21,398 nt of DNA from Welwitschia mirabilis. Taxonomy: Eukaryota > Gnetophyta > Gnetopsida > Welwitschiales. Both the position numbers and the translations under genes were made by a program. The stretch spans positions 16,893,827 to 16,915,224 of the forward strand of contig JBOZIK010000001.1 in assembly GCA_051453625.1 (NCBI GenBank). Direction: 5' to 3'. The notes under the pieces are model-generated. The model was not told where the DNA came from. It did no database searches and was given only the letters and a program-made list of their open reading frames with translations. This document shows, in pieces, positions 10,511 through 20,376 of this stretch (within the stretch, counting starts at the first letter, position 1; each line of letters starts with the position of its first letter).

Positions 10511-11679
10511 ATAAGATATAATAAAAATATTATCTAATATCTTAAATTTTATATTTATACACATATAAGACTTAAAATACTAAGTTTTTTAAATTATGAA
10601 ATAGTGCCTTCATTAGCTACATGATAATTCTATGAATGTACAAGAACTCCTTTCAATGAGATTATGTAATGCATATTCTATTATGTTTTTTATGATATAA
10701 ATGAAAAATGGAATATATGACATGGTTCTTATTTGATAGAATGCATGTAATATAGTTTTTAAAGAAAAAAGAAAGTAATTTTCAACATGGAGACAAAGGT
10801 TAACAATTTCTTTTATTATGATATATAGAGATATAGAAATTAATGATTTGGTTTATGAGAGTACTCACAAACATCTTTTAATAATTGAAAATCTAAATGA
10901 CTCAAGAATAAAGTTTATGGTTTTAATATTATATATAATAAATAACATTTTTTAATTTATGTTTATATTAAGACTTTAATTACTATCTTTCTCTTAATCA
11001 CGGGATTTTGATGTACCTTCTATTTTACCTTCTACTTATTGATAGTGCCTTGGCCAATACTAGGTTTAATAGAAGTAAGTTAGATAGCTAATGTAATAAT
11101 AGTAAGAAAAGGCTTTCATTGGTTATAATATCATATTACTAATTTATAGGAAATACTTTTCTTTAAACATTCCTAAATTATGTTGTCATATTTTTTCTTA
11201 ATATGTGATTTTCCACGTATGAAACTAATGAAAAATGGAATTTAGAAGGTAGTTTTTTATTTGATAAGATGTTATACATGTAATATAGCGTTTTTATTAG
11301 AAAGAGAAAAATTTTTAACATGAAATAAAGGAATAGAGCTTATTTTGGTATGAAAAAAAATATGTTATAAAAGGATGTAGTTTACAAGATTATCTAAGTT
11401 GATTTTGATAATAAGAATAAAATGACTTAAAAAAATAATTTTAATATTATATGAAATAAAAATAATATATAATATCGTCTTTCTTTCATTTATGCACATG
11501 TTAAAACTTTAGCTAGTAAAAAATTTTCTTAAAATTATGAAATTTTTTATTCATTGGCTATAGTACCATCTATTACTTTAAGAGTGCCTTTATTATAATA
11601 ATGTTTAACTTATTCTATCTTATACTTTTGAATTTGTTATTTTAATTTTATATTAGTAGATACAATATTTATAATGCTA

Positions 11680-11860
11680 ATGGGATGGTACTTTAACTAG
11701 TGAAACGTTCATTCTCCATTAAAAGGTTATAGGTTTGAATGCTCTATGAGGATTTTAGGGGGGGTAAATCATTTCTTCTGGTGATTGTGGTAATTATACT
11801 TCTAGGGGAGCTATTTGGATTGAAAAATTTTACTTTGACATTCTTTAATCTATGATACTA
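11680..11860 (+). mobile_element. SINE-like element, copy 2, with tRNA-like head
   Basis: GGTTTGAATGC at 11732-11742 resembles the RNA polymerase III B box (GGTTCGANNCC) with CpG decayed to TpG. About 45 bases upstream, TGGTACTTTAACTAGT at 11686-11701 could be a worn A box, a normal spacing for a tRNA-derived head. The body (GGATTTTAGGGGGGGTAAAT and following) matches copy 1. No clear 3' A tail or target duplication was found. Confidence 0.4.
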
Positions 11861-12200
11861 ATGACAAAAGCAATTTATTAAGTAGTTCTTTATTTGACAA
11901 TGTGCATGTAAGATAACTTTTATTAGAAATAAAAAATAATTTTTAATATATAAAAAAATGCAAAAAGTTATTTTATTATCACATTGAAAGATATTTTAAT
12001 GAATAAATTAGTTTACATATTATTAAGACACATATTTAATCACTAGAATCTTAAAAGAATTGAAATGAATTTTATTTCTTTAAAATTTTTATGGATTCTA
12101 AATTCTATTTAAAAAAATAGGCTACATGACTATTGATTTTTTAATGAGCACTTCCTATATCATAAATTTCTTAAGTTACATTATCTTTAATTTTTTAAAA

Positions 12201-12774
12201 TAATATGGAACCTAATAAATTTTGTAATTAATTTTTACTTATCTATTATATTAAAAAAAAGGATAACCATGTTTGGATGGAAAATGAAATACTATCAAAA
12301 TCTATAATCATTTATCTTATAGTAATAAGGTCTTTAAATAAAGTTTAATCAATTATTTATCAAGAATGACTAATGAAGTATAATTATTCATATTTAGTAG
12401 ATTTCAAATGTAAAAAGAAAATATCACCAAATAGTGGATCGAGTGTTGTTAACTTATGCTATAAAAAAAAAAGAAAGTAAAGTACCAATTTCATAAGCTA
12501 CAAATACTAAATTATTAATTAGAAAGTTAGAGAAACTAGGTTAATTCTAAATAAGATTATTATTTTGGTATAACACTCAGATTCCTAGGAAAATTAAGTT
12601 GGGAAAAAAATTTGACATAAATATAAAAATCCATGCATAATTTCATGTCATTCCAAATATAAATTAAAATATAAATAGTTTGTTATAAGAATACTATATA
12701 ATGTATGACATCTAATCTTCTTGAAAGAACCAATATTACAAAAATGGCTTAATGGTGCTAAATTTCCACATTTA
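12201..12774. other. Gene-free AT-rich stretch
   Basis: No coding frame or known element was identified. A-rich tracts occur at about 12252-12262 and 12463-12474; they could be old poly(A) tails, but nothing upstream supports that. Confidence 0.5.
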
Positions 12775-12995
12775 ATGCTTCATGAACTAAAGGATTAGTG
12801 CTTATCATAAGAGCTCAAAGAAAGATTATGAAGAATTTAAGTATATGTAATATCCATCAGAGTGATGATACTAAAGATTTTCACTTCATAAGGAGTTAAG
12901 GGTGTATATAGGATATGATTTAAGTATATTTTTATCCTTAATAAGGGTCTTGAAAACCTAGGTATAGTATAAAATAATCTAATGTATGCAATCAT
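12775..12995 (-). repeat. Left arm of a large degenerate inverted repeat
   Basis: Read on the minus strand, this arm contains TTAACTCCTTATGAAGTGAA and AGTATCATCACTCTGATGGA. The same order occurs on the + strand at 14220-14760: ATTAACTCCTTATGAAG, then TATCATCATTCTAATTAACT. Over the best 55 bases roughly four in five match by eye; outside that the match is weaker. The short open frame across the arm (12837-13019, minus) has no recognisable domain. Confidence 0.6.
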
Positions 12996-14219
12996 TAGAT
13001 GGTCAGGATTCATTTTCAAAAGATCAACCTATGTCTCCATGTTATCACCATGTCAAGAAAGTAGTTTACTATAGCATAATCATATTAGTTCCTAGCATAG
13101 TTTTATGTGAGCTATATAAGTATTGATTTTGGGCATAGATATGTAGCTAAAAAATAACTTAAAAGATAGTAAAAAGTTAAAGTTTATTAATTATAAATCA
13201 TAACTTGAATTCATATATAAATCATGGTAAATAATGATATCATGATTTTATAATAGTTATGGGTGAATGTAACTCAAACATGGAATCTACAAATATTTAG
13301 TCTAAACCTCTCTCAAATAAGCTATGTTTACAAACATAACTCTTTATAAAATATAGCTTTAAAAGAATCTTCTTATAAAATGTTCAAAATATCATGTGGA
13401 AATCCTTCTTGATTGAATATTCTTCTTTTGTTTTAACTAACTCATCGTATCTTCTTGACAAGAGTGTATATATTATGAAGAGTGATGGAGCTTGGATCTT
13501 TACAAATTCTCTATTTTATTTAATGAATATTTACTTTTTTATGAGTTGAATTCCTTTTTCCCATTTTCTCATGCAATTCCTCTTCCCTGTTATGATCTTC
13601 ATTATTTCATGTTTTATGAATTGTACTTTAATTTACATATATGTATTTATAGTCTTTTATATAAATACTTATTTCATTTAGTTTATTTTTCATGTGATAT
13701 CATTCATGATCCATTCTACATGATGTTTTAGGTGATTTTAACTATTTTATAATTAATTTGTCTTGGGATTTTATTACATTTGGAATAATATAATATAAGA
13801 TTTTTACTTATTTTTTACTAGCATCTTATAATATATATGACATTGGAATATAGTTTTCTTGAATTTTTAATGGACTACTAATAATCTAGTTAGGAGGTAT
13901 GTTGAGAATTTTTTTATGTATTCTCATCCTTAAATATAATTGTTATCTAGTCATACTATAATTATTTATACACATTTATATATAAATTTATATTATGTTT
14001 CATAATTACTAAAATTTAATCTTATAATACATTTTAAGTTATTTGTAGCTATGTATTCATGTCTAAAAGTAGAAATTGCAAACATTACATAAAACTAAGC
14101 AAAATAGTTTTATAGTTATGCTACAATCATGTATTTTTTAACATGTTGATAACATAAAATTATAGGTTGAGCTTTTAATAATACATTCTTATCACATATT
14201 GGATTAAACATGCTAGATT
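12996..14219. other. Interior of the inverted repeat, no gene
   Basis: Very AT-rich, without a recognisable domain. The + strand open frame at 13492-13731 is dominated by Phe, Tyr, Leu and Ile, as expected from T-rich sequence, and is not a credible gene. No transposase motif was seen. Confidence 0.5.
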
Positions 14220-14760
14220 CTATCATGTTATATCTAGAATTTTAAAATTCTTATTTAGAATGGTGGCATGTTTAAATCATAGCTAATATATACCATTAAC
14301 TCCTTATGAAGCGAAAATATTTAATANNNNNNNNNNNNNNNNNNNNNNNNNNNNNNNNNNNNNNNNNNNNNNNNNNNNNNNNNNNNNNNNNNNNNNNNNN
14401 NNNNNNNNNNNNNNNNNNNNNNNNNNNNNNNNNNNNNNNNNNNNNNNNNNNNNNNNNNNNNNNNNNNNNNNNNNNNNNNNNNNNNNNNNNNNNNNNNNNN
14501 NNNNNNNNNNNNNNNNNNNNNNNNNNNNNNNNNNNNNNNNNNNNNNNNNNNNNNNNNNNNNNNNNNNNNNNNNNNNNNNNNNNNNNNNNNNNNNNNNNNN
14601 NNNNNNNNNNNNNNNNNNNNNNNNNNNNNNNNNNNNNNNNTCCTTATGAAGTGAAAATATTTAATATCTTATATCATCATTCTAATTAACTATTATATAT
14701 GCTTATGATCTCTATGGCATTCTTTGAAGATTATTCAAAAGCTTATAAGTTTCTTCAAAT
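14220..14760 (+). repeat. Right arm of the inverted repeat, interrupted by a gap
   Basis: The outer and central parts match the minus strand of 12775-12995. A 314-N gap (14327-14640) splits the arm, and the 26 bases before the gap recur after it with one mismatch, so the arm is probably continuous. Confidence 0.55.
14327..14640. other. Assembly gap 2 (314 N)
   Basis: The sequence at 14301-14326 (TCCTTATGAAGCGAAAATAT...) is repeated at 14641-14666 with one C/T difference, exactly up to both gap edges. Confidence 0.95.
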
Positions 14761-14810
14761 AAATTTTTTTGAAGGAAAATGAGCATTATATTAAAAGAAA
14801 ATTTATAGAA

Positions 14811-14877
14811 AGGGGGTGAAAACGCCCTATATTGAGGGGAATAAAAAGCCCGATTGGGGAAAAAAAGACCATATCAT
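14811..14877 (-). repeat. Short G-run/C-run repeats, about 21-24 bp units
   Basis: Three adjacent units on the + strand follow the pattern GGGG-(A/T-rich)-CCC: GGGGGTGAAAACGCCC (14812-14827), GGGGAATAAAAAGCCC (14836-14851) and GGGGAAAAAAAGACC (14856-14870). A further unit, GGGGGTAAAAACACCC, is at 14914-14931 and again beyond the gap near 15061-15078. Each unit could fold into a small GGG/CCC hairpin. On the minus strand one frame gives a recurring G/M-x-F-x-P motif (GVFTP, MVFFSP, GLFIP, GRFHP), so the repeats may come from a coding sequence downstream of the J-domain fragment. The family is not recognised. Confidence 0.55.
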
Positions 14878-14950
14878 AGACATCACAAGAACCTACTAGG
14901 TACATAGCAAAATTGGGGGTAAAAACACCCATAACTACTGAACTTAATAA

Positions 14951-15050
14951 NNNNNNNNNNNNNNNNNNNNNNNNNNNNNNNNNNNNNNNNNNNNNNNNNN
15001 NNNNNNNNNNNNNNNNNNNNNNNNNNNNNNNNNNNNNNNNNNNNNNNNNN
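14951..15050. other. Assembly gap 3 (100 N)
   Basis: The 47 bases at 14904-14950 recur at 15051-15097 with one mismatch, reaching exactly to both gap edges. Confidence 0.95.
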
Positions 15051-15146
15051 ATAGAAAAATTGGGGGTAAAAACACCCATAACTACTGAACTTAATAAGGA
15101 ACTAGAAAAAGCTTTTATGTTTAACTAGAAAAAATAGAAATTAATA

Positions 15147-15416
15147 TCACTTGTACTTAGGGAAAATATTACTGTGATGGTGCTCAACTAGAAAGTGTCT
15201 CATTTCATTTGATAATACATTGATAACCTGATTTACTTTATTGAACTCCTTAACTCCTACTTGATTTTTGTCTAGATGTAACTTGAGATATTTCTTCTGG
15301 TAACTTGACTTAATGGCTTGCAGGTGAGAACTGCGAGACATTCCTAGGTTCAAGAAGGGGTATCTTTTCAGTCTATGAATTATAACTAGTAAAAATTCTC
15401 TTTTTATGTGATCCAT
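15147..15416 (-). pseudogene. DnaJ (Hsp40) J-domain fragment, HPD motif lost
   Basis: An 89-codon minus-strand frame, open although its surroundings are full of stops. Residues 19-81 (15174-15362) read like a J domain. Helix I is YPFLNLGMSRSSHLQAIKSS (family: Y..LGVSRSAS..EIKKAY). Helix II is YQKKYLKLHLDKN, where the family has YRKLALKYHPDKN. Then come KEFNKVNQVINVLSNEMR (family: F..INEAY.VLSD...R) and VEHHH. The J domain binds Hsp70 and stimulates its ATPase through His-Pro-Asp. Here the motif is His-Leu-Asp (H47, L48, D49; 15270-15278), a CC-to-CT change expected from cytosine decay, which would abolish that activity. No other J-protein part is recognised and the preceding codons hit a stop. 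It lies downstream of the LINE on the same strand. A fragment of a host gene is most likely. Confidence 0.72.
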
Positions 15417-15849
15417 GTCAATGTCTTTATGGGATTTTCAATTTCTCTCTTCAAGAAAGGAACTTAAGTGGGAATAGGAATTAGACACTTTACTGTAATT
15501 GGAACTACCTTCGACCTTTTAAGGAGGGCCTCTTGGCCTTGTCCTACAGGAATTTTATTTTGATCCTAAGATTCAATTAGGGGATCTTTTTGAATTATCT
15601 CTTTTTATAATGGAGGTTAAATCATTTTCTCTATCTAAACTTCTAGGGATGGAGTTGTTCCTCTTTGAGAATGTGGGCTTTCTTACTCAATATTCCTCTT
15701 AGCATGAGAAGCCTTATCAGTTTTGGTTCTCTTCTTTAATTTTTTCTTAAGAGGCATTTATGCTAAATTTTGTTACCAAGGAGGAGGAGAGCTCTCCCTC
15801 ATTCTCTGGTTCCTAGCAGCCCTCCAAAGAGCCATGACTAATCCTAAAT
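15417..15849 (-). other. Stretch between the J-domain fragment and the LINE end
   Basis: Minus-strand reading gives a lysine/arginine-rich run (PLKKKLKKRTKTDKASHAKR near 15680-15750) and a few long-open segments, but no domain I can name. No poly(T) on the + strand marks a LINE 3' end here. It could be the LINE 3' region or part of the gene that carried the J domain. Confidence 0.35.
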
Positions 15850-17262
15850 GCCTCACTAAATCTTTCTGTTATAACGTCTAAATGAAGAAGTGAGTAAGGT
15901 TAACTTGATACCCTAGGTTTGAGGCCTTAACAAAGGCGAAATAAAACCTTAATAATTTTGAATAATAGATAGACTAAATAAAGTAACAGTTAATCATATT
16001 AGCTCCTAGGCCCCATGGGATTAGAAGCATCTTATGAATAATATGGCCACTAGCTAGCTTTGAAATGCTGCCCAGGAAGAAGTGGGTGACCTCTTATTAC
16101 CATTTGCTATTGAGGGTGATTCTTACCTTTCTAGAATGTCCAAAAGGTGGGAAATGGAGTCTTCTATAATCTTGATAAAAATTCTTCTTACTATGGTTCT
16201 TTACCCTTTTCATATTTTATAAAATGAGTGATATTAACCTCAGGTTCTTCTTCAAACTTATGGAGGAGGACTCCCTATCCTAGAGCCTGCACTTTATCCT
16301 AGAGTGCAAAGCACCCTTTAAATAAGCTTAGGTCTGATGATTCAATTATTAGAATTATCCCCATTGCTACCTTGATTTGCAAATGATACCATTTAATATT
16401 CCTTGCTATATTTATAGGGAATGAAAAGGGGGAATTATGAAATATCACTTCATTGCATATGCACTAGATTTGCCATAAAGTCAGGTGAATCCTATCTCTT
16501 TTATACATCTCAAACATGTTCTAGTTATTAGAATAACTCATCATAACTCTAATTAATTCTAAGCTCTATCTACATTAATGGAAAAGATTTTGAACATCTT
16601 CTTAACAAGATTGACATATTAGATAGTTGGAATTAACTTGGATGTCAAGCTTGCATAGTTGGTTCCTGATGAGAATTTGGTTGTGATCCTTCAGCCCACA
16701 GAAGATCTTAATTTTGTTTGGAATATTCTCATTTAAAGATTTTTTTTGTAAGTCTTATTTGTTTTCATATTTCTTAATGAGAATCATTTTAGCTATGTCA
16801 TTAGTACAAATATTTAGATCGATCAAGTTTCTTCTAGCATTATAGAGGTGTTTTCTGAGATAGCACTCCCCTTCTTTATAACTGCAAGTAGGGTACTTAT
16901 AGTTAATAAGCTCACTCTAAGGTTGAAATTCCTTGAAAAGTCTTTTGAGGACTCTATGAATATCTGTGAGGAGGCAATCCTCTTGGTTTTGGACTCTCTC
17001 TTGAATCATGAGGATAATCAATGATCCCTGATTTAAGAAGATGAATATATCTTTTGTATTTACCTCTCAATTAAATGAAGCCTTTCTAGATTGTATTATT
17101 TTTTTGATTATGCACTTTGAGTAAGAGATAATAAAGGTTATGTACTTAAAAGAAGACATCAGATAAGTATTTGCTAGGATTATATTTACTTTGGAGGAAA
17201 GGAATTTATTTTGCTAGGTATTGCATTCCTTTGGATTGATTCTAGAATTAAATTTCAAGTTA

Positions 17263-17767
17263 GAGTCTTATGCCAATTCTATAGAGGTTTTCCAAGGTAG
17301 ATGTCCTAAGGTCTCCCAATTTGGCATTTAGAATTATGATGATTTTATCCCTTTCTGATAATACTTTTATCCATTATGTGAATTCTAGATTTATTTTAAT
17401 TAGATCAAAGGCTTCTAGCATCTACAAAAAGATTCATGAAGTTCGTAATATCTTTGTCTTACTAACATGAGACTTGAGTCATGATGATTGCGTCATTAGT
17501 GTAATGGTTGTTAGTAAACATTTGTATTTTTATTTTAATGCCTATAACTCCCTTTCTTTTAAGAAATTCCTATAAAACATTCATAACAAATAGAAAGAGG
17601 TATGGAAATAAAGACTCTCCTTACCTTAATCCTTAACCTATTAAAAAATATTAGATCTATGACTGTTAACTTCCACTCTAAATTTAGGGAAATCTTGCAT
17701 ATCTAATCATAGATTAATGATGTCTAGGTTGAATTCAATTTTTCTAAGAGTATAACATAATGCTTGT
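17263..17767 (-). repeat. LINE RT segment, copy at the left of gap 4
   Basis: About 505 bases align along their whole length with 17871-18377, at roughly 80-85% identity by eye. This copy keeps GESLFPYLFLFVMNVL (family GDPLSPYLF...) and reads YTND at the catalytic site. The similarity ends exactly at the gap. Confidence 0.9.
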
Positions 17768-17870
17768 NNNNNNNNNNNNNNNNNNNNNNNNNNNNNNNNN
17801 NNNNNNNNNNNNNNNNNNNNNNNNNNNNNNNNNNNNNNNNNNNNNNNNNNNNNNNNNNNNNNNNNNNNNN
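17768..17870. other. Assembly gap 4 (103 N)
   Basis: It sits between two diverged copies of the same LINE RT segment. The first base after the gap matches 17263, and the last base before it matches about 18377. Confidence 0.95.
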
Positions 17871-18377
17871 GAGTCTTATGCCAATTCTATAAAGGGATTC
17901 TTAGGTAGATGTCCTAAAGGTCTCCTAATTTGGTGTTTAGGATTCTAGCGATATCATTTCTTTTAATAATGCTTTTATTCACTATGTAAATTTTGGCTTT
18001 ATTATAATTGGTATGAAGGTCTATGGCTTTTGTAAAAAGATTTGTAGAGTTCTTGAAAGCTTTAACTTACTATAAAGAGGCTTAAGTCATGATAATTATG
18101 TTGTTAATGTAATGGTTATTAATAAACATTTAACTTCTTATTTTGATGCCTGTGACTCCATTAATTTTAATAAATCCCTATAAAATGTTCGTAATAAAAA
18201 GAAAGATGTATGGAAATAAAGGGTCTTCTTGCCTTAATACTTGACGTACCGAGAAAAACTTGAATATATAACTAGTAATCTTGAGTCTGAATTTTGAGGA
18301 AGCTTACATATCTAACCATAAGTTAATGATGTCTAGATTGAATCTAATTTTTCTAAGAATATAACATAAGGCTTGCT
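17871..18377 (-). repeat. LINE RT segment, copy at the right of gap 4
   Basis: Homologous to 17263-17767. It reads YINN in place of the catalytic F/YADD and EDPLFPYIF for GDPLSPYLF. It continues without a break into the upstream RT blocks at 18391-18521. Confidence 0.9.
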
Positions 18378-19110
18378 AGCAAATAGGGTCATAGGCCTTT
18401 GCTATATCTAATTTAGAAATGAGTAAAGAAAATTATGCTTTTTAACATAATGAATAATTTCACGAGTTAGGATAATTTAATCCTAAATGTACCTAGAATA
18501 GATGAAGCCAGCTTGATTCTTGGAGATCACCTTGGGGGGTAAGAGGGCAATATAGCCTAGCATTATTTTTGTGAAGAACATGTAAAACATGTTACGAATT
18601 CCTAATAGCCTATAGTATTTTGATTTTCTAGTGTCCTATTGTTTGAGGATGAGAATGATACTAGTTTTATTCATTTACATGGAATGCATTTATTATTAAG
18701 AATATCTTACATTACATCATGAAGGTTATCCCTCATAATAGGAAGGTAGGTTTTGAAAAGCTCAACTGGCCAACGTGTAGCCTTGGAGCCTTGTTATTCT
18801 TCATTGATCTTACTGTTGATTAGATTTATTATCTAACTAGAGGCTTAGTTAAGTAAGTATTATCCTCATTATAAATTCTATTATCTTCTGGAATAAGGCT
18901 AGGGATGATGTTATCCCACTTTCATGTCTTTTCGACATAGGTCTAAATTTCCTTGACTATCTACTCTTTATTTTCAATTACTTAATCCCTAATGGTAAGC
19001 CTCCTTATTCTATTATCTACTATGTGATAGTTAGCCTATGTTGTGCCACCAACTTACATGTATTTGATAAGGTATTCTGAGTTGTTTTACAAGTAAATTA
19101 GTAGATAAAT

Positions 19111-19296
19111 TCTTAGTGCTCATGATAATGGAGAACTAGGATGAAAAGAATGAAAACATGCAATTTTCAAATAAATTACAATCATTTTTTACAAATATGA
19201 ATAAATGATATTTTTGGATAATGATTCCCATAAATAACAAAGATATTGGACTGACTGAAGATCAAAAAAAGACTATCTTCCACCTCATCGTCTGGA
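19111..19296. other. Short unassigned stretch between LINE and gypsy LTR
   Basis: No LINE endonuclease motif could be read on the minus strand. It may be the last decayed part of the LINE or the flank of the LTR insertion. Confidence 0.4.
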
Positions 19297-19557
19297 TGTC
19301 AGAGCAAATGATATCACCAACTAGTCGATAACATTTCATATGCAGTTCATAGGTAGTTAAACTGAAGTAGATGAGGAGCTCTAACTATTAATTAGTATTG
19401 TCTCCTATATCATTTGGAAGATAAGGAGGACAACACTGTTTTCTTATACTTCCACCGAATGTTCACCTAAGTTGTCGCTACTTTATTGCGACTTTTCTTT
19501 GCATGTTAGCTAGGGTTTTTCCTATGCTTTTTTGTTAGTTTCCCTTCCTTTGCTATC

Positions 19558-19565
19558 TATAAATA
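19558..19565 (+). promoter_or_regulatory. TATA box of the gypsy LTR
   Basis: TATAAATA within CTATCTATAAATAAGGG, a typical plant LTR core promoter. Transcription would start roughly 30 bases downstream, near 19590. Confidence 0.65.
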
Positions 19566-19740
19566 AGGGTCTTTCCCTCGATTCCTAATTATCTTCGACA
19601 GTAACTGACATACTCATGACAGGAGACCTTGGGATCGGAGAACCATTCTGTAATTGCAGAGAGACATTTCCTTGATGTTGGGTGGCATTTCCTCCATTGA
19701 GAAATGCTACTTTGTAATGTAGATGTGATAGCATTATTAT

Positions 19741-19746
19741 AATAAA
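19741..19746 (+). terminator. Polyadenylation signal of the gypsy LTR
   Basis: AATAAA about 180 bases after the TATA box, the expected order in an LTR. The second copy of this segment, beyond gap 5, has AATAGA at the same place. Confidence 0.4.
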
Positions 19747-19852
19747 ATATTGTCTTTTGTATACACAATCTTCTTCCTCATAGTTTATGTTATTTCAGAT
19801 TTGGTGACAAGCTTCTTTTCTGATATAGATTATGAGGGCAGCCTTTGTCAAG

Positions 19853-19952
19853 NNNNNNNNNNNNNNNNNNNNNNNNNNNNNNNNNNNNNNNNNNNNNNNN
19901 NNNNNNNNNNNNNNNNNNNNNNNNNNNNNNNNNNNNNNNNNNNNNNNNNNNN
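19853..19952. other. Assembly gap 5 (100 N)
   Basis: The sequence at 19669-19852 recurs at 19953-20148 with visible divergence (several substitutions and short indels), bounded by the gap edges. Shared landmarks include TTTCCTCCATTGAGAAATG and CCTCATAGTTTATGTTATTT. Confidence 0.95.
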
Positions 19953-20276
19953 TCCTTTGGTATTGGGTGGTGTTTCCTCCATTGAGAAATGGCTACTTTA
20001 AAATATAGATGTAATAGCATTTTCAATAATAGAATATTTTCTTTTATGATTAATATATGTAGGATATTTTCCCTCATAGTTTATGTTATTTGAGATTCGA
20101 TGATAAGATTCTTTTCTAATATAGATTATAAGGGCATTCTTTATCAAGGTTGAGCTTAGTTAGTTTAAGTTCATTATTATTTCATTTCCTAGATTAGTTT
20201 TATATGAGTATGTTTTATTTCAATTCCATGCATTGCAATTTATTTCAGTCGGTTAGGGTTACATAATTTTCTCTTA

Positions 20277-20376
20277 NNNNNNNNNNNNNNNNNNNNNNNN
20301 NNNNNNNNNNNNNNNNNNNNNNNNNNNNNNNNNNNNNNNNNNNNNNNNNNNNNNNNNNNNNNNNNNNNNNNNNNNN
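20277..20376. other. Assembly gap 6 (100 N)
   Basis: The 70 bases at 20207-20276 recur at 20377-20446 with a single difference (CAGTCGG against CAGTAGG). Confidence 0.95.

Larger units (their letters stand above)
10340..12200 (+). repeat. Diverged tandem array, units of about 530-620 bp
   Basis: Three landmarks recur in order. A CATGTAATATAG-type block preceded by TTTGATA occurs at about 10733, 11269 and 11891. A block with a CACATGTTAAAACTTT-like core follows at about 10957 and 11491, with a further partial copy at 10557. A TAGTGCCTT block occurs at about 10596, 11043 and 11585. Spacing is 536 then 622 bases for the first landmark. Copies are highly diverged, with no coding potential. It may be an old satellite or repeated fragments of one unknown non-coding element. 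Confidence 0.6.
15850..19110 (-). pseudogene. Plant L1-type LINE ORF2 remnant: RT, zinc-binding and RNase H-like domains
   Basis: Minus-strand LINE, read from high to low coordinate. NRIRRLTIRD near 18990-19016 and NKAP near 18784-18800 are the linker before RT (RR..N.I..L and NKSPGPDG). KNQAGFI at 18501-18521 is the NQ.GF(V/I).GR block, and IAKAYD near 18391-18408 is the (D)FEKAYD block. RQVLRQEDPLFPYIFLF at about 18198-18245 is the LRQGDPLSPYLF block. The catalytic F/YADD reads YINN near 18103-18114, and YTND in the second copy near 17500-17515. After RT comes LNAKLGDLRTSTLENL near 17270-17330. The RT zinc-binding domain lies at about 16560-16760 (PNKIKIF...ICQSC...LFH.CR). An RNase H-like end lies at about 15850-16330 (IPWGLGA; RFYFAFVKASNLGYQ). 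Many stops and lost catalytic residues make it inactive. The endonuclease half is absent and the 5' end is cut by the gypsy LTR region. Part of RT appears twice across gap 4. Confidence 0.85.

Noticed and set aside
13492-13731. 79-codon + strand frame rich in Phe, Tyr and Leu, membrane-protein-like
   Set aside because: The composition follows from T-rich DNA. There is no homologous motif, and it lies inside an inverted repeat without other genes.
14306-14689. 127-codon frame across gap 2
   Set aside because: Nearly all of it is N, so the frame is artificial.
14811-15081. CRISPR array
   Set aside because: Unit spacing is irregular, spacers are very short, repeats are imperfect, there are no cas genes, and the context is a plant genome.
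14786-15128. Open frames across gap 3 on both strands as genes
   Set aside because: They cross an N run flanked by duplicated sequence. Only the repeated motif, not a gene, can be supported.
19750-20077. Open frames across gap 5
   Set aside because: They lie in the gypsy LTR and are bridged by N; no protein motif.
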